This document shows positions 8,839 to 17,375 of a stretch of 64,000 nucleotides of DNA, piece after piece; within the stretch, counting starts at the first letter, position 1, and every line of letters begins with the position of its first letter. The DNA is from Streptomyces sp. NBC_00190. GTDB lineage: Bacteria; Actinomycetota; Actinomycetes; Streptomycetales; Streptomycetaceae. The DNA is taken from assembly GCF_036203305.1 (NCBI RefSeq), contig NZ_CP108131.1:7502001-7566000 (forward strand), in the 5' to 3' direction. A model generated the notes under the pieces. That model did not search any database, was not told the origin of the DNA, and saw only the letters and a list, made by a program, of their open reading frames with translations. A program made the translations under genes and the position numbers.

Positions 8839-9639
8839 ATGAACCCCCAATTTGGCAATGGCGTGAACCTCTTTTTCGACGACTTGGGTCCCCGCGCCGG
8901 AACGCCCGTAATCCTGATCCACGGACATCCGTTCAACCGCACGATGTGGGCCCCCCAGACGGCCGTCCTGACGGCCGCCGGGTACCGCGTTATCGCCCCT
9001 GACCTGCGGGGATACGGGGAAAGTCCGGTGCGGGCCGGCAAGGTGCTGCTCGCTGATCTCGCCGACGACATTGCCGATCTTCTCGCCCGACTGGAAATCG
9101 AACAAGCGGTCGTCGTCGGTGTGTCCATGGGCGGGCAGATCGCCATGGAGACGCGGCTGCGCCACCCGGGTCTGGTACGGGCTCTCGTACTCTCCGACAC
9201 CACCCCCCTGCCGGAGACCGAGGAGGGCGCGAAACACCGCCGCGAGCTCGCCGACAGGCTGCTCGCCGAAGGCATGGGGCCGTACGCCGAAGAAGTCATC
9301 GACAAGATGCTGGCGCCCTACAACGTGACCGGCATGCCCGAGGCCGCCGAGCGGGTGAGCGCCATGATGCGCGCCACCGACCCCGAGGGCGCGGCCGCCG
9401 CGCTGCGCGGCCGGGCCGAGCGGCCCGACTACCGGCCCGTGCTCGCCGGGGCCGCGGAGCCCTGTCTCGTGGTCGTCGGCGCGGACGACGTCTACACCCC
9501 GGTGGCGGAGGCCGAGGCACTGCACGCGCTGATGCCGCACTCGGTGCTCGCCGTGATCGAGCGGGCCGGGCACCTGCCCGGTGTGGAACAGCCCGAGGCC
9601 TTCAACCTGGCGCTCCTGGAGTTCCTCGCCGGGCTCTGA
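8839..9639 (+). CDS. Alpha/beta-fold hydrolase
   Basis: A 266-residue alpha/beta hydrolase. The oxyanion segment is LIHGHPFNRTMW and the nucleophile elbow is GVSMGG. The acid lies in VVGADDVYTP and the catalytic His in ERAGHLPGVEQPEAF. DLRGYGES after strand 4 is typical of the epoxide hydrolase / esterase / haloperoxidase-like group. There is no signal peptide, so it is cytosolic. The start lacks a strong ribosome site, so some initiation uncertainty remains. It is a single-gene unit followed by a hairpin. The specific reaction cannot be read from sequence. Confidence 0.9.
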   Translation: MNPQFGNGVNLFFDDLGPRAGTPVILIHGHPFNRTMWAPQTAVLTAAGYRVIAPDLRGYGESPVRAGKVLLADLADDIADLLARLEIEQAVVVGVSMGGQIAMETRLRHPGLVRALVLSDTTPLPETEEGAKHRRELADRLLAEGMGPYAEEVIDKMLAPYNVTGMPEAAERVSAMMRATDPEGAAAALRGRAERPDYRPVLAGAAEPCLVVVGADDVYTPVAEAEALHALMPHSVLAVIERAGHLPGVEQPEAFNLALLEFLAGL

Positions 9640-9672
9640 CCCGCGAGCTGATTGGACCGCTGAACAAAGCAC

Positions 9673-9700
9673 CGAATGGCCCAGCTGAGTGGGCCGTTCG
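9673..9700 (+). terminator. Hairpin after the alpha/beta hydrolase
   Basis: CGAA-T-GGCCCA at 9673-9683 pairs with TGGGCC-G-TTCG at 9690-9700, an 11-bp stem with one T:G pair and a 6-base loop. It begins 33 bases after the stop codon. The region from 9701 to about 9890 is GC-rich and shows nothing else I can support. Confidence 0.65.
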
Positions 9701-9890
9701 GTGGGCCGGCGGCCCGGTGGCGATCGCGGTCCAGCCCCCGCCCGGGGCGCCGCGCCGACCGGCCGCGGCCCGGTTCGGCCATTCCGTCGGCGACGGCGCC
9801 TCCTACGTGTGTTCGGCGCGTACTTCACGCGAGTGGTCGGCCTCTCGCCGGCGCAGATCGGGCCCGGCGGTCCGGGGCCCAGACGGCGGC

Positions 9891-9920
9891 GTGATGGGGC
9901 CCGCGGGGGCGTCGTACAGT
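9891..9920 (+). promoter_or_regulatory. Candidate promoter for the FhuF-like unit
   Basis: TACAGT at 9915-9920 is a good -10 box (TAnnnT). GTGATG at 9891-9896 is a weak -35 with 18-base spacing. Transcription would start near 9926, inside the left arm of the adjacent palindrome. The -10 is the convincing part; the -35 is poor. Confidence 0.4.
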
Positions 9921-9952
9921 CGGGGTGACATCCCGGCCGGGTTGTCACCCCG
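9921..9952 (+). promoter_or_regulatory. 32-bp near-perfect palindrome just before the ribosome site
   Basis: Outer arms CGGGGTGAC (9921-9929) and GTCACCCCG (9944-9952) enclose an inner CCCGGCCGGG (9932-9941). The whole 32 bases are self-complementary except for one T:T mismatch pair. It ends four bases before the AGGAGG that serves the short upstream frame and spans the predicted transcription start. It could be a repressor operator at +1 or an RNA stem occluding translation. It does not resemble the DtxR/IdeR iron box. Confidence 0.6.
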
Positions 9953-9967
9953 AGCAGGAGGACCCGC

Positions 9968-10006
9968 ATGCTGCGTGGGCTCACGACGACCGCGCCCGAG
10001 GCCTGA
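9968..10006 (+). CDS. 12-residue upstream reading frame (leader peptide or frameshifted N-terminus)
   Basis: ATG 9968 follows a strong AGGAGG and encodes MLRGLTTTAPEA before TGA 10004-10006. The main FhuF-like frame opens one base later at GTG 10008. Two readings are possible: a translated leader coupled to the downstream gene, or the true N-terminus of that gene separated from it by a one-base insertion (removing the T of TGA gives a continuous APEADVDDV). Neither can be excluded here. Confidence 0.45.
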   Translation: MLRGLTTTAPEA

Positions 10007-10007
10007 C

Positions 10008-10676
10008 GTGGACGACGTGCTGCGGGAGCTGGCCTCCGTGGGGCCCTTCTTCGCCGTGCCGTACGGGAAGGAACCGCCCGGCCCGGGCTTCCGGCCCATG
10101 ACCGCCCTGTACGGGGAGCACCTGGGGGCGTACACCGCCGAGGTCGGGCGGCGGATCGGCAGCGGACCGGGGCGCGTGGCCGCCTCCACGGCGCACCTCG
10201 GCATCGCCTCGCGGCTGTGGTCGATCGGGCTGGGGTGCGCGGCGCTGGCCGGCCGGGTGCCGGACCTGGCCGCCGACCGGGTCTGGTGGCGCCTGCCCAC
10301 CGCGGGATCACTGGAGCTGTGGCTGCCCGAGCCCGGGGAACTGCCGGCCGAGGAGCTCGGCGAGAGCGTGCTGGGGAACCTGGCCCTGCTCGACGCGGGT
10401 CTGCGGGAGCGGCTGCGGGTCTCGCCCAAGGTGCTGCGCGGCAACGCCGCGTCGGGGCTGGTCGGGGCACTGCGGGTGCTGACGGACCGGGTGGCGGGCC
10501 GGGTAGCCGTGGACCTGGCGGCCGCCCTCCTGGCCGAGGACGGGCCACTGGGCGGCACCGGCACCTTCGTCCACGAGGAGGGGCTCGGGGTGGCCTTCGC
10601 ACGGCGCAGCTGCTGCCTCTACTACCAGGTGCCGGGCGGCGGCTTCTGCGGGGACTGCGTGCTGCGCACACGCTAG
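10008..10676 (+). CDS. FhuF-like (2Fe-2S) ferric-siderophore reductase
   Basis: A 222-residue protein of the FhuF family, which releases iron from imported ferric siderophores by reduction. The C-terminus carries the diagnostic cluster-binding pattern Cys-Cys-x10-Cys-x2-Cys in RSCCLYYQVPGGGFCGDCVL. The central segment (STAHLGIASRLWSIGLGCAAL) matches the family core. GTG 10008 has GAGG six bases before it and lies one base after the stop of a 12-codon upstream frame. A palindrome and a -10 box lie upstream. No siderophore transporter genes flank it. Confidence 0.85.
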   Translation: MDDVLRELASVGPFFAVPYGKEPPGPGFRPMTALYGEHLGAYTAEVGRRIGSGPGRVAASTAHLGIASRLWSIGLGCAALAGRVPDLAADRVWWRLPTAGSLELWLPEPGELPAEELGESVLGNLALLDAGLRERLRVSPKVLRGNAASGLVGALRVLTDRVAGRVAVDLAAALLAEDGPLGGTGTFVHEEGLGVAFARRSCCLYYQVPGGGFCGDCVLRTR

Positions 10677-10711
10677 GTCCCGGTCCCGGTCCCGGTCGCG
10701 GAACCGGCGGA

Positions 10712-10747
10712 GGCCGCCGGGGGCGCAAGTGCGCTCCCCCGACGGCC
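10712..10747. terminator. Convergent-gene hairpin
   Basis: GGCCG (10712-10716) and CGGGGG (10718-10723) pair with CCCCCG (10736-10741) and CGGCC (10743-10747) around a C:A mismatch, with an inner CGC/GCG. It lies between the FhuF-like gene and the converging protease. A short CCGGTC hexamer repeat at about 10678-10697 precedes it. Confidence 0.65.
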
Positions 10748-10764
10748 CCGTCCGGCCGGAACCC

Positions 10765-12579
10765 CTAGAAGGTCAGGTTCCAGGAGTCGATCTTGCCGAT
10801 GTCGCCGCCGGCGTTGTCGTTCACCCGGAGCTTCCAGGTGCCTGCCGCGACCTCGGAGGAGGCGTTCACGGTGTAGACGGTGTTGATGTTGTCGGTGCTC
10901 CCGCCGGCGCGGTTGTGCACGGTGTACACGGTGCCGTCGGGGGCGACGAGGTCCACCTTCAGGTCACCGATGTAGGTGTGCACGATGTTCACGCCCACCT
11001 TGAGGGTGGCCGGCGCGTTGCCGGTCACCCCGCTGACGGTGATGGGGCTCTCCACGGTGGTGTTGTCCGCGATGGCGAAGTCACCGAGGTTCTCGAAGTA
11101 CTTGCCGGGCGGCGGGGTGGAGCCCACCGCCTTGAGCGCGTCGACCTGTCCCTCGCCGAAGAAGCCGTTCTTGGCGGTGGTGCCCGTGCAGCGGCTGTCC
11201 GACGGGCAGGCGACGTCGTTGGCCTGGGTGGCCAGCTTGTCGCGCAGCTGCGCCGGGGTGATGCCCGGGTTGGTGCTCGCCAGCAGCGCGGCCACACCGG
11301 TCACGTGCGGGGAGGCCATCGAGGTGCCGCTCATGGTGCCGTACTTGCCGCCCGGCTGGGTGCTGTAGATGCCGGTGGTGTCGCCGCCGGGAGCCGTGAC
11401 GTCGATGACGTTCAGGCCGAAGTTGGAGTACGAGGCCTTCGCGGTGGTGCCCATCGCCGAGACCGTGACCACGCCCGGGAGTTCGGTCGGGATGTCGAGG
11501 CAGGCGTTGGTGATGGTGCGGGTGACCGGCGTCGAGTCGTTCGGGCTCTCGGTGTCGGTCCGCTTGTTGGCCAGGTCGATGTTGGAGTTGCCGGCCGCCG
11601 CGACCTGCAGCGAACCCTTGCCCTCCGCGTACTCCTGGGCGCGCTTGACGCCCTCGATGATCGCGGCCTGGTCGGCGTTGTCCGGGCAGTTGAACTGCCA
11701 CGGGTCGGTGTAGTAGCTGTTGTTGGTGACCTTGAAGCCGTGGTCACCCGCCCACATGAAGCCGCAGACGGTGTTCTCGGCGAAGAAGAGCGAGGAGCCC
11801 GGCTCGGCGATGCGCACCGAGGAGATCTTCACGCTCGGAGCCACGCCGATGACGCCCTTGCCGTTCTTGGCGGCCGCGACCGTACCGGCCACGTGCGTGC
11901 CGTGGGTGCCCACGTCGCGCCAGGAGCCGGTGCGGGTGTCGGCCTTGCCGTACGCGCAGGAAGCGGAGTCCGCCGCGTTGAAGTTCGGCGCCAGGTCCTG
12001 GTGCTGGTCGTCCACACCGGTGTCCAGGATGCCGACCTTGACGGAGGGGGAGCCGGTGGTGACGGCCCAGGCCTGGTCGGCCTTGATCTGGGTCATGTCG
12101 GCGCGGACCGGCTCGCCCGCCGGGGTCGTGGCCTGCGCCGGGTTGGCGGGGAGCGCCGGGTTGTAGGCGTCCGCCGGCACGTCCGAGGTGCGGGTGGCGC
12201 CGACCTGCTGGACCCCGCTCACACCGCGCATGGTGGTGGCGAAGGTGCCGGAGGCGGAGTGGGCGACGATGACGCCGATCGCGTCGTAGTTCGCGAAGAC
12301 CGTGCCGCCGTTGGCGGCGACGGCGGCACGCACCGCCGAGCTGTCACCGGGAGCGGTGATCACGAGGTAGGCACGGGTGCCGGCAACCCAGGTCGCACTC
12401 TGGGAAGTCGGGGCCGCGGCCTGGGGCGCCGCCGCGGCCGCCGGGGCGGAAGCGGAGGCGGAGGGCGAGACGGGGGCGGTGCCGGCGAGCGCGGCGGGAG
12501 CCCCGAAAGCAAGTGCGGCGCCGAGGGTGGCGGCCAGCACGAGGGTACGTCGAGGTCGGCTGGATATGTGGGGTATCAA
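10765..12579 (-). CDS. Secreted S8 serine protease with C-terminal P domain
   Basis: Subtilisin-family secreted protease, 604 residues. TTG 12579 is chosen because GGAGG lies five bases upstream. A signal peptide (RPRRTLVLAATLGAALAFG, then ALAG) is followed by an Ala/Ser/Pro linker, an inhibitor-I9-like propeptide and the catalytic domain. The triad is Asp186 (GILDTGVDD), His226 (GTHGTHVAGT) and Ser420 (GTSMASPHV). The last 100 or so residues form a proprotein-convertase P domain ending IDSWNLTF, typical of Streptomyces extracellular subtilases. It is convergent with the FhuF-like gene. Expected role: extracellular protein digestion during mycelial development. Confidence 0.95.
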   Translation of the reverse strand: MIPHISSRPRRTLVLAATLGAALAFGAPAALAGTAPVSPSASASAPAAAAAPQAAAPTSQSATWVAGTRAYLVITAPGDSSAVRAAVAANGGTVFANYDAIGVIVAHSASGTFATTMRGVSGVQQVGATRTSDVPADAYNPALPANPAQATTPAGEPVRADMTQIKADQAWAVTTGSPSVKVGILDTGVDDQHQDLAPNFNAADSASCAYGKADTRTGSWRDVGTHGTHVAGTVAAAKNGKGVIGVAPSVKISSVRIAEPGSSLFFAENTVCGFMWAGDHGFKVTNNSYYTDPWQFNCPDNADQAAIIEGVKRAQEYAEGKGSLQVAAAGNSNIDLANKRTDTESPNDSTPVTRTITNACLDIPTELPGVVTVSAMGTTAKASYSNFGLNVIDVTAPGGDTTGIYSTQPGGKYGTMSGTSMASPHVTGVAALLASTNPGITPAQLRDKLATQANDVACPSDSRCTGTTAKNGFFGEGQVDALKAVGSTPPPGKYFENLGDFAIADNTTVESPITVSGVTGNAPATLKVGVNIVHTYIGDLKVDLVAPDGTVYTVHNRAGGSTDNINTVYTVNASSEVAAGTWKLRVNDNAGGDIGKIDSWNLTF

Positions 12580-12805
12580 TGCGTCCTCCGATGGACCGAC
12601 GGTGCGGATGGCACCTACCGGTCCGTACGAAACGAGTGGTGGACGCAAGATGTCAGACGCGTGCCCCGGTATGGAAGTACCTTTTACAGCACGCGCGTTC
12701 TCCCGGCTATGGCTGAAAACAGCCCCTACCGGGAGTAGTCGGGGCCGACCGGGCTGGGCACCGTGGGGGCGAGCCCTGCCCGGTCGGCCCGTGGGGGCGG
12801 ACCGG

Positions 12806-14161
12806 CTACACCGGTACGCGGTCCTTGTCGCCGGCCGTCTGGGGCGGCACGGCGCCCACCGGTTCGACGTGCGCGTCGTCGACCAGCGTGGTCTCGTCGA
12901 ACGGCAGCCGCCCGGCCAGCACTTCGGCGGCCCGTCCGTGGTCGAACTCCTTCGTCCATGTCCCGATGAGGACCGTGGCGACGGCGTTGCCCGCGAAGTT
13001 GGTCAGCGCCCGCGCCTCGCTCATGAACCGGTCGATGCCCACGATCAGGCCGACCCCGTCGACCAGTTCCGGCCGGTGCGACTGGAGTCCGCCGGCGAGT
13101 GTGGCGAGGCCCGCGCCGGTGACCCCGGCCGCGCCCTTCGAGGCGATGATCATGAACAGCAGCAGGGAGATCTGCTCGCCCAGCGCGAGCGGCTTGCCCA
13201 TCGCCTCCGCGACGAACAGTGAGGACATCGTCAGGTAGATCGCGGTCCCGTCCAGGTTGAAGGAGTATCCGGTCGGCACCGTGATCCCGGTGACCGGGCG
13301 CGACACCCCCAGGTGCTCCATCTTCGCGATCAGCCGCGGCAGCGCCGACTCCGAGGAGGAGGTGGACAGGATCAGCAGGAACTCCCGGCTCAGGTAGCGC
13401 AGCAGGGCGAACACGCTGACCCCCGTGCACACCCGCAGCAGGGTGCCCAGCACCACGAACACGAAGATCAGACAGGTCGTGTAGAAGCCGATCATGATGA
13501 CGGCGAGGGACTTCAGCGCGTCGATGCCGGTGGCTCCGACCACCGCCGCGATCGCCCCGAAGGCGCCCACCGGCGCCGCCCACATGATCATCGCCAGTAC
13601 CCGGAAGACCAGCTTCTGCACGTGCCCGATGCCGCGCAGCACGGGTTCGCCCGCAGCTCCCATGGCCTGGAGCGCGAACCCGCACAGCAGCGCCACCAGC
13701 AGCGTCTGGAGCACCTGCCCGCCGGTGAAGGCGGACACCAGCGTGGTCGGGATGATCCCGAGCAGGAACTCGGGGGTGCTCTGCGCCCCGCCGGCCTTGG
13801 CCTGGGCCTCGCCCGCATGGCGCGCGGCCTCGGTCAGGTGCAGCCCGCTGCCCGGATCCAGCAGGTTCCCCACCAGCAGGCCGATGGCCAGGGCCACCGT
13901 GGACATCACCATGAAGTAGCCGAGGGCGAGCCCGCCCACCGCGCCCACCTTGGCGGCCTTGCGGACCGAGCCGATCCCCAGCACGATCGTGCAGAAGATC
14001 ACAGGCGAGATCATCATCTTGATGAGGTTGACGAAGCCGGTGCCGAGCGGCTTGAGCTCCACGGCCACGCCGGGGGCGGCGAAGCCGACGGCGATACCGA
14101 GGAGCACCGCGGCGATCACCGCGATGTAGAGATAGTGCGTTCTGTCGCGCCTGGCGGCCAC
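12806..14161 (-). CDS. dctA: C4-dicarboxylate:cation symporter (DctA-type)
   Basis: Dicarboxylate/amino acid:cation symporter of the SLC1/DAACS family, 451 residues. It would import succinate, fumarate or malate with H+ or Na+. GTG 14161 has AGGAGG four bases upstream. Family signatures: FVNLIKMMISPVIFCTIVLGI near the N-terminus, the serine-rich hairpin tip LSTSSSESALPRL, and PTGYSFNLDGTAIYLTMSSLF with the NMDGT-like motif. About eight membrane segments plus two re-entrant hairpins are expected. Divergent from the CitA/CitB-type sensor kinase gene across 105 bases, the classical arrangement for a dicarboxylate-sensing system controlling its transporter. Confidence 0.93.
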   Translation of the reverse strand: MAARRDRTHYLYIAVIAAVLLGIAVGFAAPGVAVELKPLGTGFVNLIKMMISPVIFCTIVLGIGSVRKAAKVGAVGGLALGYFMVMSTVALAIGLLVGNLLDPGSGLHLTEAARHAGEAQAKAGGAQSTPEFLLGIIPTTLVSAFTGGQVLQTLLVALLCGFALQAMGAAGEPVLRGIGHVQKLVFRVLAMIMWAAPVGAFGAIAAVVGATGIDALKSLAVIMIGFYTTCLIFVFVVLGTLLRVCTGVSVFALLRYLSREFLLILSTSSSESALPRLIAKMEHLGVSRPVTGITVPTGYSFNLDGTAIYLTMSSLFVAEAMGKPLALGEQISLLLFMIIASKGAAGVTGAGLATLAGGLQSHRPELVDGVGLIVGIDRFMSEARALTNFAGNAVATVLIGTWTKEFDHGRAAEVLAGRLPFDETTLVDDAHVEPVGAVPPQTAGDKDRVPV

Positions 14162-14209
14162 GATGCCTCCTGTGGTGAATACGTCCCGGGAGGACCATCA
14201 CCCAGGGCT

Positions 14210-14223
14210 GTGACCCCGGTCAC
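14210..14223. promoter_or_regulatory. Crp-type site between dctA and the sensor kinase
   Basis: GTGACCCCGGTCAC: 6-bp inverted arms around CC, and an exact fit to the Streptomyces Crp consensus GTG-N6-GNCAC. It sits 44 bases from the kinase start and 49 from the transporter start. It could equally be the response-regulator site. Based on sequence only. Confidence 0.45.
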
Positions 14224-14266
14224 CCTTGCGTTCATTGAGTTCACGAGCCGGTGCACACTGAGCGCC

Positions 14267-15865
14267 ATGTTCCGTTTGCCCCGGCCGCCGCGCAGCCTCG
14301 CCGGCCAGCTCTTCGCCATGCAGGTGCTGCTGGTCGCCGTGGTCGTCGCCGGCTGCGCCGTCTTCGCGTACGCCACCGCGCGCGGCCAGGCCGAGGAGGC
14401 CGCCCGGCGCCAGGCCGGGGCCGTGGCCCGCGCGGTCGCCGACTCCCCGTCGGTCCAGGAGGCCGTACGGGAAGCCGTGCGCGGCACCGATCCCACCTCC
14501 CGGCTCCAGCCGTACGCGGAGCGGGTCCGGGTCGACTCGGGAGTGGACTTCGTGACGATCATGGATCCGGCCGGGCGGCGCTGGACCCACCCCGACCCGC
14601 GCCGGATCGGCGAGCGCTTCATGGGCAACACGGCCCCCGCCCTGCGCGGCGAGACCTTCAGCGAGACCTACACGGGCACCCTCGGGCCCTCGATCCGCGT
14701 GGTCACCCCGCTCAACGACGACGGCCGCGTCGTCGGCATGGTCAGCGCCGGGATCACCGTCCGCGCGATCAGCGCGCGGCTCGCCTCCCAGCTCACCGCA
14801 CTCGCCTGGGTCGCCGCCGCCGCCCTCGCGCTCGGCGGGGCGGGCACGTACATCGTCAACGCCCGGTTGCGCCGCCACACCCACGGGATGAACGCGGCCG
14901 AACTCAGCCGGATGTACGACTACCACCAGGCGGCCCTGCACGGGGTGCGCGAAGGGCTGCTGATGCTCGACGGCCAGCGCAGGATCACCCTGATCAACGA
15001 CGCAGGACGGGAACTGCTGGGCCTGCGGGACGCGATGACGGGCACCGGCGTCGCCGACCTGGGACTGCCCGCGCCGCTCACCGGAGCCCTGCTCGCGGAC
15101 CGGCCCCGGGTGGACGAGGTGCACCTGACCGCCGACCGGGTGCTCGTCGTCAACAGCTCACCCGTCGCGGGCGGCGGCCGCCGGGGAACGGTGGTGACCC
15201 TGCGCGACCATACCGAACTCCAGGTACTGACAGGGGAGTTGGATCACGAACGCGGATTCACCCAGGCCCTGCGCTCCCAGGCCCACGAGGCGGCGAACCG
15301 GCTCCACACGGTGGTCTCGCTCATCGAACTGGGCCGCGCGCAGGAGGCGGTGGAGTTCGCCACCGCCGAACTGGAACTGGCGCAGGCGCTCACCGATGAG
15401 GTGGTCACCGCCGTCGGAGAGCCGGTGCTCGTGGCGCTGCTGCTCGGCAAGGCCGCCCAGGCGCACGAGCGGGGCGTCGAGCTGGTCGTCACCCCCGACA
15501 GCACGGCCGTCGACGGCGCGGCCGGGACCCCGCCGGCCCGGGACCTGGTCACCGTGGTCGGCAACCTCGTGGACAACGCCATGGACGCGCTCACCGGCGT
15601 TCCCGGCGGACGGATCGCGGTCACCGTGCGCTCCGGCGCCGACGGACTGCTACTGCGCGTGGCCGACAGCGGCCCGGGCCTGCCCGAAGGGGTGGACGTG
15701 TTCCGGCGCGGCTGGTCCGGCAAGGGCGAGGGACGCGGACTGGGCCTGGCCCTCGTACGGCAGGTGGCGCTACGCCACGGCGGCACCGCGGAAGCGGCCC
15801 AGCCGCCGGGCGGGGGCGCCGAGTTCACCGTACGGCTCCCCGTGCGGCCGGAGCCGCGGCCGTGA
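14267..15865 (+). CDS. CitA/DcuS-type sensor histidine kinase
   Basis: Membrane sensor kinase of 532 residues for citrate or C4-dicarboxylates. Layout: TM1 at about 17-36; an extracytoplasmic PAS-type ligand domain to about 170 (WTHPDPRRIGERFMGN and VRVVTPLN-like strands); TM2 at about 176-196; a cytoplasmic PAS at about 215-320; then the SpoOB-type phosphoacceptor segment RSQAHEAANRLHTVVSLIELG with His340. The C-terminal ATPase has N box NLVDNAMDAL and G box DSGPGLPEG / GRGLGLALV. Its stop overlaps the response regulator start (GTGA), so the two are co-translated. It probably controls the divergent dctA. Confidence 0.93.
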   Translation: MFRLPRPPRSLAGQLFAMQVLLVAVVVAGCAVFAYATARGQAEEAARRQAGAVARAVADSPSVQEAVREAVRGTDPTSRLQPYAERVRVDSGVDFVTIMDPAGRRWTHPDPRRIGERFMGNTAPALRGETFSETYTGTLGPSIRVVTPLNDDGRVVGMVSAGITVRAISARLASQLTALAWVAAAALALGGAGTYIVNARLRRHTHGMNAAELSRMYDYHQAALHGVREGLLMLDGQRRITLINDAGRELLGLRDAMTGTGVADLGLPAPLTGALLADRPRVDEVHLTADRVLVVNSSPVAGGGRRGTVVTLRDHTELQVLTGELDHERGFTQALRSQAHEAANRLHTVVSLIELGRAQEAVEFATAELELAQALTDEVVTAVGEPVLVALLLGKAAQAHERGVELVVTPDSTAVDGAAGTPPARDLVTVVGNLVDNAMDALTGVPGGRIAVTVRSGADGLLLRVADSGPGLPEGVDVFRRGWSGKGEGRGLGLALVRQVALRHGGTAEAAQPPGGGAEFTVRLPVRPEPRP

Positions 15866-16569
15866 GCGCGCCCGAGGTGCGGGTCCTGATCGTCGAGGAC
15901 GACCCCGTCGCCGCCGACGCGCACGCGCTCTACGTGGGCCGGGTCCCCGGCTTCACCGCCGTCGGCACCGTCCACTCGCTGGTGGAGGCGACCCGGGCCC
16001 TGGAGCGGACCCGCGTCGACCTGCTGCTGCTCGACCTCGGCCTGCCCGACGGGAACGGCCTGCGCTTCGCGCGCGGGCTGCGGGCCGCGGGCCATCCCGT
16101 CGACGTGATCGTGGTGACCTCGGCGCGGGACCTGGCCGTGGTCCGCGAGAGCGTCTCGCTCGGTGTGGTCCAGTACGTACTGAAGCCCTTCGCCTTCCCG
16201 ACCCTGCGCGAACGGCTCCTGCGCTACGCCGAGTTCCGGGCGACGGCGGGGGAGGCGGCCGGCCAGGACGACGTGGACCGCGCGATGGCGGCCCTGCGCG
16301 CGCCCCGCCCGGCCGAGCTCCCCAAGGGGCTGAGCGCGCCGACCCTGGACCGGGTCGCCGCCCTGCTGCGGGCGGCGACCGAGGGGCTGACCGCGGCGGG
16401 GGCGGCCGAGGCGGCCGGGATCTCCCGGATCACCGCCCGCCGGTACCTGGAGCACCTGGTGGACACCGGCCGCGCGGACCGCACTCCCCGGTACGGCCAG
16501 GTCGGCCGCCCCGAACTGCACTACCGCTGGCTCGCGGCGGCCGCGGCCGGCTCGGTGTCGAAGGTGTAG
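15862..16569 (+). CDS. CitB/DcuR-type response regulator
   Basis: A 235-residue response regulator. The receiver domain has the acidic pocket VEDD, phosphoacceptor Asp58 (LLLLDLGLPDG), Thr in VVTSAR and Lys in VLKPF. The C-terminal helix-turn-helix (TAAGAAEAAGISRITARRYLEHLV) and GRADRTPRYGQVGRPE tail match the CitB/DcuR group. It starts at GTG 15862, overlapping the kinase stop. Its last 49 bases overlap the converging tyrosinase gene, so one of the two C-terminal tails is likely extended. Partner: the upstream kinase; likely target: dctA. Confidence 0.93.
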   Translation: MSAPEVRVLIVEDDPVAADAHALYVGRVPGFTAVGTVHSLVEATRALERTRVDLLLLDLGLPDGNGLRFARGLRAAGHPVDVIVVTSARDLAVVRESVSLGVVQYVLKPFAFPTLRERLLRYAEFRATAGEAAGQDDVDRAMAALRAPRPAELPKGLSAPTLDRVAALLRAATEGLTAAGAAEAAGISRITARRYLEHLVDTGRADRTPRYGQVGRPELHYRWLAAAAAGSVSKV

Positions 16570-17375
16570 AACTTCCGGTGGTCCAGCAAGTCGGCCGGGG
16601 TGACGTCGTTCCACGGCCGCATCGTGTCGCCCAGGTCCACGACGTTCGGCGTGCCGGCCGCCGGCAGGTAGCCGGAGTGCGGGTGACGGGCCTGCCACTC
16701 GGCCCACAGCTTGTCCACGTAGGCGTGGTGCATCCAGAACACCGGGTCGTTGGGGGAGACGCCGGTGGCCATCTGGCCGCCGACCCACACGTGCACCCGG
16801 TTGTGCAGGTTGGCGCCGCGCCAGCCCTCCAGGCTGTTGCGGAAGCCGCCGTTCGAGGCGCTGTTCCAGGGGGCCGTGTCGTAGACGGACATGGCGAGTA
16901 CGGCCTCCACCTCCTCCTTGGTCGGCAGTCCGGCGACGCCCGCGCCGAGCGCCCGGCGCAGGTAGGCGCGCCCGTCCACCCGTACGGCTATGTTCCACTT
17001 GCCCGTCGCGTACGCGAACGGGCCGTCGAGGACCTGCCCGTCGCGGGCCCGGCCGGTGCCGCCGAGGAAGTCGGCGGCCCAGAGCGAGGAGCGGGTGGTG
17101 CGGTCGGCCGTCCAGTCCCAGTAAGGGAGCGAAACACTCGCGTCCACAGCCTGCAGAGCCGTTTCGAACTCGAGCAGAAAGCGGCGGTGCCACGGAAGAA
17201 AGGAGGGCGAGCGGTGCCCTACCCGGTCGCCCGAGTCCGTGTCGCTCATGATGAAGCCGTTGTGGGTGGTGACGAGCCGGTCGTAGCGGCCGGTGCGCTT
17301 CAGCTCGAGCAGCGCGTTGGTGAAGGCGCGCCGCTCCTCGGGAGTGAGCGCGGCCTGGTTCTTGCGGACGGTCAT
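16521..17375 (-). CDS. melC2: Tyrosinase
   Basis: Classical Streptomyces tyrosinase, 284 residues. Copper ligands are His38, His54 and His63 for CuA, and His191, His195 and His217 for CuB, one residue longer than the usual numbering because of an extra Gly in SNGGFRN. It lacks a signal peptide; export, copper loading and activation depend on MelC1, encoded just upstream with a 4-base ATGA overlap. The C-terminus [15 protein letters not shown] continues about a dozen residues past the usual end into the response-regulator coding region on the other strand. Product: quinones leading to melanin. Confidence 0.96.
   Translation of the reverse strand: MTVRKNQAALTPEERRAFTNALLELKRTGRYDRLVTTHNGFIMSDTDSGDRVGHRSPSFLPWHRRFLLEFETALQAVDASVSLPYWDWTADRTTRSSLWAADFLGGTGRARDGQVLDGPFAYATGKWNIAVRVDGRAYLRRALGAGVAGLPTKEEVEAVLAMSVYDTAPWNSASNGGFRNSLEGWRGANLHNRVHVWVGGQMATGVSPNDPVFWMHHAYVDKLWAEWQARHPHSGYLPAAGTPNVVDLGDTMRPWNDVTPADLLDHRKFYTFDTEPAAAAASQR

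Noticed and set aside
10678..10697. CCGGTC-type hexamer repeat as a CRISPR or regulatory array
   Set aside because: Only about three short units without spacers; low-complexity run before a terminator.
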